Notes: generated by a model not told the origin, from the sequence alone. A DNA stretch of 64,000 nucleotides from Azadirachta indica (GCA_022749755.1 CM040450.1:5198913-5262912), one strand, 5' to 3'. Positions 44,641-57,288 are shown, counted from the stretch's first letter. A program made the numbers and translations.

Positions 44641-46094
44641 GCAGAAATTTGTATAAATAAATTACAATAAATATTAATATCTATTTTACCATCTTTATTT
44701 ATTGTTATATTTTTTTATTAAATCATTCCTACATAGATTCTTATTTAATCATATTATTTTGTGGTCCATGTTATTTAATATTTTTATTTATGCTTTCTAA
44801 ACTAATATCCTTGCTCTGTAAGCGAAGTGATATAATATATTAAAAAAATATAAATGATTAAATAGAGTTTTGTTTCAATAATTGGTGAAATAAAGTTGCA
44901 AATAATTTTTGTTCTTATATTTATAGTAATATTTATTTTGGTTTCTAAATCAATGTCATTTTGTTATAAATTTAATTTTAAATATTAATTTTATTATAAC
45001 TATATTTATTATTATTTTTTTCCATCATTCACATCCATATTATGTATAAAATAGATTTTTCATATGTTTTATTCTCTACATTAATCTTTAATTTTGTTTA
45101 TACTTCATTTATGTAACCATTTTGATAATTATAATTTTAATTTGTAATATGCAACTTAATTATCTAGTGAGTTATAATTAATTTTATACTTAAAAGTAAA
45201 ATTTTATTATTTCTATTTTAATACTAAAAATTTAAAAATAAATTAAATTAGATTTAAAAATAAAATTAATGGATAATTAAAATTTTATTAAGAATTATAA
45301 CTAATTTCTAAATATAAGGTATTTTTATCCAAAAGAAACATAATAAATTTTTCTCCACAATTTTTTGTTTTAACCAAATTAATCAATACCGTTTCTTTCT
45401 CCATTTCTCTTACACATAATCATAATTCAGTTTTATTAAATATTACCTTATTCGTTAAGAGTATAAAACTTCTGGACAGGATATATTGTTTTATACTACT
45501 ACTCGAAAATTTAGCATTCCTAATTCAAGATTTTCTTAAATAGAACCATAAAAGAAATCATACAACACACTTACCATGAAAGCATTCATATAACAAATTC
45601 AACATTCAACATTCTGTGAATGACAATTTTACACTTACACTTTCATATTAGAATTTTCATAAAATCGACCACATTAGTTCTGTAAATTCATATTAAATTA
45701 TGTTAGTATGAAAATTAAGTTTGCTACTAAATTTGTATTTGCTTATATGAAACATTAAATTATGTAAGATTCAAGTCTAATTTGTTTAAGCATAATTTCA
45801 ACCAAAGCAATAGAAATTTATAATTTAAAAATTATGTCAAACAAAAAGAAAATTTTCTGTTGATGCCACCCATATACCTGACTTTTAATAGCTGTAAGTG
45901 CAAAACTACGTGTAAAACAGTTTAAGCTTTAAAGGAGCTGATTCTAGGAGCAGACTGGAGTGAGTGATAATGGAGAATTTGGAAACAAGTATGTGGTTCA
46001 ATTCAAATATTGACCCGCCTAATCTGTGACTCTGATTCAATTATAGTGGGGGTTTGATTGAAGCCTCTAAATAATCTGTGCAAAGCACAAACGC
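44641..46094. other. AT-rich intergenic region
   Basis: No gene seen. The last 200 bases presumably hold the promoter/5' UTR of the PPR gene. Confidence 0.45.
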
Positions 46095-47633
46095 ATGAAC
46101 CAAATAATATGTAGATCGTCTCTTCCCTTTCTACTCAATATCAAAAAATGCAAAATCGCAACCTCAGCTCTTCTTCAATTACATTGTTGTAGATCTGTAC
46201 CTGACTCGGACAATTTCGTTAATGTTCGCCAAGTGTTTGATGAAGTGCCCGACTTGAATGTGGTATCAGCTACGAGCATAATCGGCGGCTTTGCCAAGCA
46301 GAACCGTTATGAAGAAGCGATATATCTTTTCTCAAGAATGCTTCTGTTGAATATTAGACCCAGTGAATTCACATTTGGTACCGTAATCCATTCAGCAACT
46401 GCGTTGAAGGACCTTAATTTAGGCAAGCAATTTCATGCTTCTGCGACTAAGGTAGGACTTCAGTCGAATGTATTCGTGGGTAGTGCTATTTTGGATCTTT
46501 ACACTAAGCTGGGTAATTCCATTGCAGAAGCTACAAGAGTTTTTGAAGATACCCACCAGCCAAATGTTGTTTCTTATACTACTATGATATGTGGGTTACT
46601 GAAGAAGGGGATGGTTGAAGATGCTATCAAGATTTTTCAAGAGATGCCCGAGAGAAATGTTGTTTCATGGAATGCAATGATTGGCGGGTATAGCCAGACG
46701 GGCCATAATGAAGAAGCTGTAAATCTTTTCATTGAGATGTTGAGACAAGGCTTTGTGCCTACTCATTCTACTTTTCCTTGTGCCATCATTGCTGCTGCCA
46801 ATATAGCTGCACTCGGCATGGGCAAGAGTTTTCATGCCTGTGCTGTTAAGTTCTTGGGTAAGCTTGATGCATATGTTGCCAATTCTCTAATCAGCTTTTA
46901 TGCAAAATGTGGAAGCATGGAAGCTAGTCTACTGGTTTTTGACAAACTTGGCGAAAGGAATATTGTTTCTTGGAATGCTGTAATATGTGGTTATGCACAA
47001 AATGGAAGAGGAGAAGAAGCTATAGAATTCTTTGAAAGGATGAAGGTCACTGGTATTAGGCCTAACAGTGTTACTCTTCTTGGCCTGCTATGGGCTTGTA
47101 ATCATACAGGTCTTGTTGACAAGGGTTATTCATATTTCAATCAAGTAAGATTCGAGGATCCTAACATGCTAAAGCCTGAGCATTATGCTTGTACGGTTGA
47201 CTTACTCTCTCGTTCAGGACGTTTTAAAGAGGCTAATGAGTTTATTCATGATCTGCCTTTTGATCCGGGAATTGGGTTCTGGAAAGCATTGCTTGGAGGC
47301 TGCCAGATACACTCAAATACGGAACTGGGAGAATTTGCAGCTCGAAAAATCCAGGCATTGGATCCTGAAGATGTTTCCTCATACGTTATGTTATCAAATG
47401 CACTCTCTGCTGCTGGTAAGTGGGATAATGCATCAAAGATTAGGAGAGAGATGAAGGATAAAGGAATGACAATAGTTCCAGGTTGCAGTTGGATTGAAAT
47501 CAGGAGCAAAGTTAATGTCTTTGTCACTGGGGATCGAAACCATCATCTTAACGATGAGATTTACATGATATTGAGGTCTTGTATGCGGCAAATAAGGCAG
47601 AATGAAGCTTCCAATTTTCTAATTGAATATTGA
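46095..47633 (+). CDS. Pentatricopeptide repeat protein, PLS class with E domains (At5g42450-like)
   Basis: Single uninterrupted frame of 512 codons from ATG at 46095. The N-terminus MNQIICRSSLPFLLNIKKCK is basic, Ser-rich and without acids, as in mitochondrial presequences. Tandem PPR motifs follow, e.g. NVVSYTTMICGLLKKGMVED, NVVSWNAMIGGYSQTGHNEE, NIVSWNAVICGYAQNGRGEE, with P, L and S variants. The E region begins near GIGFWKALLGGCQIHSN, and the E+ like stretch ends CSWIEIRSKVNVFVTGD...NDEIY. There is no DYW domain. PLS/E proteins bind organellar RNA one base per repeat and usually support C-to-U editing, needing a DYW partner here. I recognise close similarity to Arabidopsis At5g42450 (annotated mitochondrial). 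Fragments of this gene recur four times in the array at 5-23 kb. Confidence 0.92.
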   Translation: MNQIICRSSLPFLLNIKKCKIATSALLQLHCCRSVPDSDNFVNVRQVFDEVPDLNVVSATSIIGGFAKQNRYEEAIYLFSRMLLLNIRPSEFTFGTVIHSATALKDLNLGKQFHASATKVGLQSNVFVGSAILDLYTKLGNSIAEATRVFEDTHQPNVVSYTTMICGLLKKGMVEDAIKIFQEMPERNVVSWNAMIGGYSQTGHNEEAVNLFIEMLRQGFVPTHSTFPCAIIAAANIAALGMGKSFHACAVKFLGKLDAYVANSLISFYAKCGSMEASLLVFDKLGERNIVSWNAVICGYAQNGRGEEAIEFFERMKVTGIRPNSVTLLGLLWACNHTGLVDKGYSYFNQVRFEDPNMLKPEHYACTVDLLSRSGRFKEANEFIHDLPFDPGIGFWKALLGGCQIHSNTELGEFAARKIQALDPEDVSSYVMLSNALSAAGKWDNASKIRREMKDKGMTIVPGCSWIEIRSKVNVFVTGDRNHHLNDEIYMILRSCMRQIRQNEASNFLIEY

Positions 47634-48453
47634 ATTAAGTTTGACATGAGCACTCACTGTATCACCACCCTTCACAATTTTTTGAAATAGATTTCCTTTC
47701 AATTAGGATAGAACTTGCTCAGTTTGAATGCAGTTGACGATATCAAACTAATGCCCAATTTCCTTTGAATTAGGATAGAATTTGTTATAGTTTAAACGCA
47801 GATTTTTATTGACGGTGTCAAACTAATACACATTTTCACTGTGGACTAAATATTAGTAATTGAAAAATAAAAGCCTTTTGATTACGTTAATGCTAATACT
47901 ACAATCAGAACGTGATTACAAGTGCTCAGGGATTATATTGCAAGTAGATGAAAAAATGTTTTTTTTTTTTTTTTTTGGTCGAAGTGCAGGTTACGTGTGG
48001 TAGCACGTGAGAGACCAAAAAGATTTGGGCTTTTCCTATAAGGCCGATTCAAAGTTATAAATTTTCGTGGGCCACGAGGGGGTCCACCGTTAGCCACGCG
48101 TCGCTAAAAACTGCATCAGAGTGGTCCCGATTCCCGGAAACAATCAACAAACTGGGACCCACTTACTAACCATAGTACGCAACTAACCGTCATGTCGAGT
48201 TAATTCAACCTCTGATCACGGTTAGATTTCGTCTCAGGTTTAGCTCTCCAGATCTCCCTCTCTCTTTTCTCTTCTCTATCTTCTCCCCAATTCAAAGATT
48301 AATACCTAGTTAGGGTTTCAGACTGAAAATCTTTCTTCTATTTTCCTTCTAATTTTCAATTCTCACTATTTTTTTTTTCTAATTCTAAATAAATCTGATT
48401 CCATGGCTCTGCTAAGTTTTTTCAATTTGAATTGAAAATTAAAACAATAAAAA
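47634..48453. other. Intergenic region / AFC1-like promoter and 5' UTR
   Basis: A CACGTG G-box lies near 48004. A CT-rich leader (about 48240-48300) precedes the kinase start, typical of plant 5' UTRs. Confidence 0.5.
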
Positions 48454-51400
48454 ATGGAAACGCAGAGGATTATAGAGTTTCCACATAAAAACATGGACAA
48501 GCGTCCTAGGAAACGGCCTCGTTTAACATGGGACGTGCCTCCTACTCTTCCTCTTCCTCCTCCCAAGGTAACAATTTCTTACACGCTCAATTAGAATCTT
48601 ATTTTCTTGTAATTGAATCATTTTTATATGCAATTCTATATCTGGCCGAATTTATTAAACGCACAATTTTCTTTTTGTATGTTGTTAATCAATTAACAAT
48701 ATATGATTGCAAGTGTTAAATAATATGTTAATTGAACTTACTTTTCTCTGATATTTTCTGTGTATTATGAACAAATCTTTGAATTGATTTCCCCGAGTTG
48801 GAAAAGTTGTTAACATCTTGGATTATTCATGCTAATTAGCTTAGCAGAATCATCGGTTTTATTTTATCGTAAATTTGTAACTTTTTATGTTGTTCTGAAA
48901 TTTTTATCTGCTGCAGGTTCTTCCAGCTGTATATTGTGGTCAGGAGTTTGGGAATGTAGGGTTACCCAATTATGCCTGTTCATCACTGTTTTATGGTGGG
49001 ATTCCTCGGAACATTTCACCTCCCTGGAGGCCTGATGATAAAGATGGACATTACGTTTTTGCGATTGGAGAAAGTTTAACCCCTCGCTGTTAGTATATGC
49101 TGTTGCAAACTTTAACTTCTCTTATACAGGACAGAAAAACGTAGTGTTACATATATTGCACATGCAAGGTAGATCAGAGATAGAATGATAGAAGTTATGA
49201 TGCCTAAATTGTCCACTTGTGGAGATATTGTTTATCTATAGGCTGATACAGTGATGGTCAGTTTTCTATTCTGGTCTACTTGCGGTTGTAAGTGTGTCTT
49301 CACCACACTATAGAATTGGAAGATATTGCAGTGTGATTGGATTTGAGTCATGAGTGTATATTCTTGGCTATGCAGATATTTCCATCTGTTCATTGTGGTT
49401 TATTTATCTTTGGGATGACAGCTTTTTTTCTGTTTGGCCAACTGTTGGTACTCATAATCTATTCGCTGATACCTTTTTTTTTCCTCATTCTTTCAGACAG
49501 GATTCTCAGCAAAATGGGTGAAGGTTAGTATTTTCCTTTGATTTGAGCTTTTTATTATCTGTTTACTCTTCCCTTGTTTGTGTACCTTTCAAATATCCTT
49601 TTTTCTGGTCAAGTGGGGTTTTCTTTTAGTTAAGTTTTTTTTTTTTTTGGTTGGTACTTGTTGGCATCTTTTTACCCGATTAATTATTGCATTGTTCATT
49701 AATTATACATCATGGCATTTTATGTTCCAGAACCTTTTAGTATCATTTGGCATTGAAATCCCTTTGATGATACTTGTTTGCAGGGACATTTGGGCAAGTA
49801 TTGGAATGTTTTGACAATGAAAAGAAAGAAGTTGTGGCAATCAAAATTGTTCGCTCCATAAACAAGTATCGTGAAGCAGCCATGATTGAAATTGATGTTC
49901 TACAGAGGCTTGCCAGACATGATGTTGGTGGCAGTCGGTAAGAGTGTTGTCCTTTACTTTTCTTCACTTACTCTGGAAGTTTTAAGTGATCTTGGTGTAA
50001 GCGGTTTTATTCCTTGCAGTTGTGTGCAAATACGGAATTGGTTTGACTATCGTAATCATATTTGTATTGTAAGTATTTATTGGTATTTGTAATTTGATTA
50101 ATTTGAAGGGGCAATGAATGTTTGCTTCATGCCTAAATGTTCTGTGAGTTAAGAAACTTGCGGATGAATTTAAATGGTTTCAACAGGTATTTGAGAAGCT
50201 TGGACCAAGCTTATACGATTTTCTTCGTAGAAACAGCTATCGTTCATTTCCCATTGATCTTGTTCGGGAGCTTGGCAGACAACTATTGGAGTCTGTGGCA
50301 TGTGTGTGGACAATTCTTGCACCATTTTCATCTATATCTTATTTACATGATGCTCAAACACTCTTAACTATGAAATTGAGATTTGATCATCAATATTTTA
50401 TTTGGATTCCATTATTTGAATCCCGCAGTAGTTTTTGTTTGAACAAGTGTGAGTTGTTGAGTAGTAATGATAATTCATTGTCGTTTCACTCATTCTATCC
50501 TTTCTCTATGTTTGCAGTTATGCATGACTTACATCTTATACACACTGACTTGAAGCCAGAAAATATTCTTCTTGTTTCCTCTGAATATGTTAAAGTGCCT
50601 GATTATAAGGTACCACCTTTTCCTAAGGCATGCTTTCCAGACGTTTATCATGGCTCTACTTGTATGTGGATCTAATTTGAAATGCATTGGTTCATCTTTC
50701 AATTAAATCTATAAGTTAAATAGCTTTACCTGTATTAGATTAAATTACACAGAGACAGATGTGTGTGTGTGACCTATCAATTGTTTTAGAGTGGCAGCAT
50801 ACGGGGTGTTATTTTAAATTACAAGGAACCTAGGGAACAAGGGGTCACCAATTGATATTTTGAATTTTATCCCAAACACTGTTAAATTGAAGCTTTTGAC
50901 TCCCATATCAATGATGCTTCAAAATTTTATACCCAGCATGGTTGATTTGTTGTAATTTTTCTTTTGGCTGTGATTTAGTTTCTATCACGATCCTCCAAAG
51001 ATGGCTCCTATTTCAAGAATCTTCCCAAATCAAGTGCAATTAAGCTCATTGATTTTGGAAGCACAACATTTGAACATCAAGATCACAGCTATGTTGTATC
51101 AACACGGCATTATCGTGCACCTGAGGTTATCTTAGGTAATGATTTTTTCTGTGATTGTGTAGTAGTCAGTGTTCTATGGAATTCTTCTTATGACAATTCT
51201 GAGATACATTCTGCAGGTCTTGGATGGAACTATCCTTGTGATTTGTGGAGCGTGGGTTGCATTCTTGTAGAACTTTGCTCTGTAAGTAACTTTTTCCTAC
51301 TACCTTGCTTGGAACATTTATTATTTTTTATTGCTTTCATAAGTTTAACAGTTCATTTATCATACCTGTTGTGTTGCATTCTCGTAGAACTTCGCTCTGT

Positions 51401-52404
51401 AAGTAACTTTTTCCTACTACCTTGCTTGGAGTATTTATTACTATTGTTATTGCTTTCATAAGTTTAACAGTTCATGTATCACACCTGTTGTTTTAGCATT
51501 AAGTGTTCTGTGTCCCATGTTAAGTTTAGTATCTAGTATGGTTACTCAAATAATGGTTAATAGTTCACTTAGGGCAGAGTAACTATTTCATGAATCTGCT
51601 TATGAATTTTTACAAATGCATACTAATGGAATGCTATCACACGGGCTATGAGCTTGGATTATATTTACCTTTCCTTCTTTGATATAAATAGGGTGAGGCT
51701 CTTTTTCAAACACATGAGAATTTAGAGCATCTAGCCATGATGGAGAGGGTTTTAGGGCCTGTGCCCCAGCATATGGTGCTCAGAGCTGAGTAAGCACCGT
51801 CGCTTTATCTGCATGTTAAATTCTTCTACTATTTTCAGGTGGATGAATTTCTTAGATTGTGGCCCTGATCTTTTTGCAGTCGCCGTGCCGAAAAGTATTT
51901 TAGGAGAGGTGCACGATTAGATTGGCCAGATGGTGCAACTTCAAGAGAAAGCATGAGGGCAGTTTGGAAACTTCCCCGTCTCCCGGTAATTTTTTCTGCA
52001 TCTTCTAATTTGCTCATGTAAATTATATGCTTCCTGATATTGTTAATCTGTGCTTGATAAAAAAACATATTTATGAGGGGACTTCTCTACTCTCCTCTTC
52101 CAGATAATGATTTATACCTTTTCTGGATAACCCTACTGTAATCTCTCAGACCCCACTCACATTAAGTGGGGAAAAAAAGAATGATACTCCTTTTTTCAAG
52201 CGTAAGCAAAGATTTAATTATTGTTATTTTTTATTTTGGTTCCAGAACCTAATAATGCAGCATGTAGATCACTCTGCTGGTGATTTGATTGATCTCCTTC
52301 AAGGGCTCCTCCGATATGATCCAGCAGAGCGGCTTAAAGCAAGGGAAGCCCTAAGACATCCCTTCTTCACAAGAGATATGAGAAGGTGTGGGTATCCCTT
52401 GTAA
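48454..52404 (+). CDS. AFC1: LAMMER-type dual-specificity kinase (AFC1/CLK family)
   Basis: CLK/LAMMER kinases phosphorylate SR splicing factors in the nucleus. Twelve exons with consistent phases: 48454-48567, 48917-49088, 49497-49523, 49784-49937, 50020-50068, 50187-50301, 50518-50609, 50979-51135, 51217-51281, 51692-51789, 51880-51985, 52246-52404. Together 1,308 nt, 435 residues. The N-terminal [14 protein letters not shown] is a basic, nuclear-localisation-like stretch. Kinase landmarks: glycine loop GEGTFGQV (about 103-110), Lys125 in VAIK, catalytic Asp221 in HTDLKPEN, metal-binding Asp266 in [14 protein letters not shown] activation end, and the family signature EHLAMMER (327-334). 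All key residues are present and no frame break occurs. The sequence is closer to Arabidopsis AFC1 (AT3G53570) than AFC2 or AFC3, judging by [20 protein letters not shown] and [19 protein letters not shown]. Confidence 0.95.
51260..51490 (+). repeat. Tandem duplication of exon 9 end plus intron start in the AFC1-like gene
   Basis: About 115 bases starting GTTGCATTCTTGTAGAACTT (51255-51372) recur at 51373-51488 as GTTGCATTCTCGTAGAACTT with few changes. The copy includes the exon's last codons and a GTAAGTAAC donor. The two donors are 117 bases apart, and the interval is open in the kinase frame. Confidence 0.88.
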
Positions 52405-55400
52405 TTGCATAGCTTCATCCTTCGTTTTAATGATGAGCTTGAGCAATTTTTATAAACAAAAGCCAAAGAAAGAAATAACACAGTTATGCATGTCTTGAAT
52501 GATATTCTACCGTTTCATTTTGTTTGTATGATCGTTGTACAGTGAAATATATGCTTATCTCCAGTTGTCTTTTGTTTCTCCGTGTTTTCTGTTTTTTTTT
52601 TTTTTTTTGTTCTTTTCTTTTTAATACTACCTGGTCATTGAAGTGTATCCCACTATAAGAGTTTCTGGTTTGTTTTGTGATCTCGTGAGGAGAGAAATAA
52701 TTATTTTGTTTCCCGTTTCGGAATATATTGTAATATTTTTTTGGCATTTGTGTGTCTGAACTGTGTGCTAAATAACCATAGAATCTAGGGCCGGGCAAAA
52801 GAATCTGGAATCCGCAAAACCAGATTGGACGGTTCGGTTTGATTTGACATATTGTTCAGTCCGATTTTGGTTCTTAATTTAAAATAGGGGAATATTCACA
52901 TGCCTCCGCCTGAGGTTTATCAAATTTACAAATAGAGGGAAGGTATGATGTAATTCACAGGTACTTCTCCTCTTATTTAACAGAAATTTACTTTTCGTTT
53001 GTTAACTTTTACTTGTGATTAAAAAGTCAATTTTACCCCAGATCTTGAAAATAAGATAAATACCAAAACATTTCTTCTTTTTAATAACTTAAAAATAAAA
53101 AAAAAAATACATAAAAAGAGATAAAACCAAAAAAATATATTCCAACAAATTAGATAAATCTCAAGAACGTATATCCAACAAACAAGATAAATCTCAACCA
53201 AAAAAATCTCAGATTGAAATAATTATCGTGGAATGTAAATAATTGTAAGAATCTATCATTCTTCAACCAAACAACGAAATTAGCGTTACTTTCCCGGACG
53301 CTCAAGGATGGTTTTGTCTCTATTTCCATCGACAACATTGTTAAAAAAAAATTTAATAATAATAAATCAAAAAATTAACAATTATGCGAATAATACAATG
53401 AAACCCCTCATCAAACTTCTTTTCCTTTTCCAACCAGTCAGAGCCATATTTAGCAACAAGAACGAAATCTCGCTATCATCCACATGCGACTTTTCTACTG
53501 CGGAATCACATAATCGCATCATCATCAAAATCGAATCCTCCCTCAAAATTTCCTTCATCATCATCGTTCTCATCAAGATTTCGGCTCTAACAAATAAATT
53601 CGGAACTGGACCAAAATAATTTTTAATGGTGAAATGACATCGTTCATGAATGATAAACAATATCGTTTTATTAAAAAAAAAAAAAAAAAAGCAGGTTTAG
53701 TAAAAAAATTTTTTTAAACTGACAGATTCATATGTATTTGGGCTTGATTTTAATTTGGTTTTACTTTTATATTTTATCTGGTTCGGTTTTAAAAATTAGA
53801 AATTTCAAACCTTTTCTGTCTGATCTAACTTTAAAGAAAGTTAGAAAATTTAGATTAAGTCCACGTTTAATGAAATTGGAAAATATTTTAGGAAATTCAG
53901 ACTTTGTCCACCTTTAATAAAATTAGAAAACATTTCTCCTACGCTGAATCTAGATATAGTAGCAGCAACAAATTGATTTGATGTGAGCAAAATTTAAATT
54001 CTAAAGCCAATAAATGTTTTAAGTCGAAATAATTGTAGTTTTAGTAAATTTCGTTGTCGTATAAGATGATTGAAACAGAATTATCTTTGGAGTTCTTGCG
54101 GTATGCCAATTTTGATTAATAACAGAACAAAAATCATTACTTGTGTTTGATTTTCTAAATCAGCAGTGTGTAACGTGAAAGTGTATGTACTGTTCAACAG
54201 TGATCCAAATGTAAATTAACAGCGAACAACGTCGTTATCAAAGTCTAGCTGTAATTTCGCGATTAAAGATGTTACATTAGTTAGGTATAAATCAAGTTGT
54301 ACCTAAATCAATATTCTAATCTGCATTATCGATTATTAAAGTCGACATGGCGATAATGTAGAATGCTTTTCTAAATTAAATAATCGAATTAGTTGAAAGT
54401 TTGTCAATGCTATTATTATTTCACCGATGGCAGGTCAATAAAGGATAATCACTTGCACAGTCTAGAAAGAGCTTTTCAATTTCCTTTTTTGCCAACATGC
54501 TCTCGCGTCTGTACATTGGGAAATCATCCTGACATGTAATGCTAACTCATGAAGTCACTGCATGTGTCAAAAACGGACACGTTTTGATTCCATGTCTTTG
54601 ACCCTCCTCCCTTTGTGGCAAGTCTTAGACACTGTTGCTGCGATTTCACCATGGTATATTGCTATTCTACAGAAAAGGGAGGAGTTTTATATACATATAT
54701 ATATATATATATATATTTATATATGTTTTGATAGTTATTTAAATCCCAATTTTGAATTTTTGATCATTTCATTCATTCTTTAAAGATACAAAAAAATCTT
54801 TTCAGTCATTATCATTCCAATTCTCAATGGAGGCTTGGCGGGTGGGAAATCATAAATACACGGTGATAAGATTTCGCATTTGATATATAGTTGTTTTACA
54901 AGCAAGCCAAATTCGCAAGCGTAGAGACAGACTTTTTATGCATTGAGTTGGATGATAACGAGAAATGGGAAGAACAATGGACCTTGACAGAGAGATTGAC
55001 GAAGAAGCACTGCTAAAATGCCAAAAGTGGGCCGTGGTATTACTATGAATAGAATAAAAAAACAGATCAGTAATGACTCGGAGGGGTCCTTCGACTATCC
55101 ACGGCAATGATGTAAAGAGACAGATGAGACCCGTTCTACACCCTAAAAAAAAAAAGACAAAGCAGCAGTAACAGAGATAGAAATTTTTGCAAAATTAGAC
55201 AAGGTTAAAATTGTTCCCATGCCGTGCTCTTGCCAATCAAAGAATTGAGGGCCATACTTCACGTGAACTCAACTCAACTCAACATATCAACTTAACCCTT
55301 TATCCCTTCTAACATAACAAACAAATAACTAAAGTTATTTTTATAATTATTTCCTTTAACTAAAAAAAATAATTAATCAATTTCTGATTTTACTTGTCAA

Positions 55401-56036
55401 CTAATATTTATCGTTAGTTTTCATATTTTTACTAAAATCTACGTCTCTTGCTCAAAAACTAAAATTACCCCAATGATCATGTGCAGACAGAAAATGTATT
55501 TTAATATAACGCATATTATTTTCATACATGAAACGTTTTATTTTAGACACATTTATTATTGGCTTTTATAAGCAAATATCAAAAACCATCCAGGTCATAA
55601 CTTGGGTGATAAAAACATCTAACCTTCAACTACATTATATAATGTGTAAGACTCTTTCAATTTCTAGTTTTCGTGAGAGTCGAATTCTTTCTATATTAAA
55701 GGTAGATTTGTGAATTGTTTATTTACACTTTCCCCATAAATTAATAATATTTTAAAAAAATAAATATCAATAGTCGAGGAACGTGGTTGATGTATTGCTA
55801 ACCTAGATAACGTGTACTTCGTCCTTGTCAACAGGGTTCCGTTTTCTTTGTGCTGACGTGGAAATATTTGATTGGTTAAAAGAGCACCATCACAGGAGGA
55901 CGCAAGGGAAGCCGAGGACTTTACGGCAGTTTCACGGGCCGTTAACCGACTATGGGCCCCTTATTGCTGCACAGGAGTGTGGAGAGAGCGAGGTGCACCG
56001 TGCTTTTGGGCTCGTAGACGGAAGGTTAGAGGACCC
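52405..56036. other. Intergenic region, 3' UTR of kinase then AT-rich repeats
   Basis: About 52780-53830 has the look of decayed transposable DNA: GGTTCGGTTTGATTTGACA near 52831 and CTGGTTCGGTTTTAAAA near 53777 bracket it, with a different AT-rich segment between. A (TA)n run lies at 54688-54725. 55840-56060 is GC-richer, but its open frames look incidental. Confidence 0.4.
54688..54725. repeat. TA microsatellite
   Basis: (TA)n run with flanking TATACATA and TTTATATATG. Confidence 0.9.
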
Positions 56037-56147
56037 CACGTGTCACGTGGGAGTGTGAAATAGTGGCCACGTAAGCGACTAGCAACAGGTTCCCTATAAA
56101 ATCTCCTCTAATCTCCTCTCCACCAATCGTAAGCTTTCTCCCACGTG
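56037..56147 (+). promoter_or_regulatory. Cluster of three CACGTG G-boxes upstream of the PEL/RPGE-type gene
   Basis: CACGTG at 56037-56042, 56044-56049 and 56142-56147, plus a CCACGTAA core near 56067. G-boxes bind bZIP (HY5, ABF) and bHLH (PIF) factors; light or ABA control of the next gene is a reasonable inference. Confidence 0.6.
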
Positions 56148-56200
56148 GGTATTTGGACCCCACGATGCTAATACATCGTAGAATCAATTTGTTGCTTTTT

Positions 56201-56228
56201 TAATTAATTAATTAATTAATTAATTAAC
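56201..56228. repeat. TTAA microsatellite
   Basis: Seven TTAA-type tetranucleotide repeats in the upstream region of the PEL-like gene. Confidence 0.9.
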
Positions 56229-56679
56229 ATATCTATCAATAATTTTGGTAGAATAACATACGGGTTCCTAACGTATGACATGATTACAATAAAGGACACG
56301 ATTCCCAGCTTCATAATTTCCAACGAGCCATGATATATGGGGACTTATATTAGAAATATATGAACTATATTGTCCATAATGAATTTTTTTTAAAACATTA
56401 GTGATTCATATGTTATTGTCCTGTAAATTTGACCTACTACCCATTCTCCAGCACAGTCATTATAAATTCAACATTTTTGGCTTTCTTGATCTAGTTGATT
56501 CTTCTTTCTTCCCCCCGTTCCCTTTATATTTTTTATTCTTGCCTTTTCGTCTACTTTTCCCATCGTTTTCTTTTCTTTTCTTTTCGTTTCTTTTCTTTCA
56601 GCAAGCAATTAATCCAGATTCTTCTCCCCTTTTGTTAATTTGATCCTACATAGAAATTAGAAACTGCAGAGAGATTCAA

Positions 56680-57288
56680 ATGGGCGACTCTTCTGCTTCG
56701 TATATTCACATGGTAAGTTGGTGATACAGCTAGAAGATCATTCTACCTAGCTTCATGATGACCTTAATTCATAGTTTTCTGTTATTATTGAATTGATTTA
56801 TGTTTGGTGATCATGATATATGGTGATGGATGATGCAGGTGCACCATCTTATAGAAGAGTGTCTTTTATTCAACATGAGCAAAGAAGAGTGCATGGAAGC
56901 TCTCTCTAAACATGCAAATATCAAGCCAGTCATCACATCGACAGGTATCTCATATCATATCAGTAAGCGTTTTTCTGTTCCAGGTCCAAAATCAGCCACC
57001 CAACTTCACTATACACATACTCCCACAGTACTAAAATCATACTTTGACATACATGTACATGTATTTTACATACATACATACATACATAAGCATACATTTT
57101 TATACACGTGCGTGAAAACATATGAGTGTATTTGTGGTTTTACAGTGTGGAAGGAATTGGAGAAAGAGAACAAAGAGTTCTTTGAAGCTTACACAAGGAA
57201 GATAGCAGAAAGAGCTACAGTAATGGAGGCAAGAGAGAGTCTCCAAAAGTTGCTTTCAAATTCCACTGTTAAAGAAACAAAAGAATAA
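56680..57288 (+). CDS. PEL/RPGE-type small protein (TIGR01589, plant protein 1589 family)
   Basis: Three exons, 56680-56712, 56839-56944 and 57146-57288, all GT-AG, give 282 nt and 93 residues starting MGDSSASYIHMVHHLIEECL. The conserved family core is HLIEECLLFNMSKEECMEAL followed by HANIKPVITSTVWKELEKEN and FFEAY. The family includes Arabidopsis At3g55240 (PEL/RPGE2), whose overexpression gives pale, pseudo-etiolated plants, with reported effects on photosynthetic gene expression. No catalytic residues are known; likely a small helical regulator. A tight G-box cluster about 530-640 bp upstream suggests light control. An alternative reading through intron 2 gives a longer ORF with low-complexity CATA repeats, which I reject. 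Confidence 0.9.
57067..57088. repeat. CATA microsatellite in intron 2 of the PEL-like gene
   Basis: Run of ACAT/CATA units within the second intron. Confidence 0.85.

Noticed and set aside
48366..48566. Minus-strand frame opposite exon 1 of the kinase
   Set aside because: Antisense shadow of a proline/arginine-coding exon; the plus-strand exon fits AFC1 precisely.
55825..56063. Two overlapping open frames of 61-77 codons in GC-richer DNA
   Set aside because: They overlap the G-box cluster, overlap each other, show no family resemblance and lack convincing start context; probably promoter sequence of the PEL-like gene.
56830..57288. 152-codon reading through intron 2 of the PEL-like gene
   Set aside because: Includes CATA microsatellite translation; removal of the GT-AG intron gives the conserved family core without a gap.
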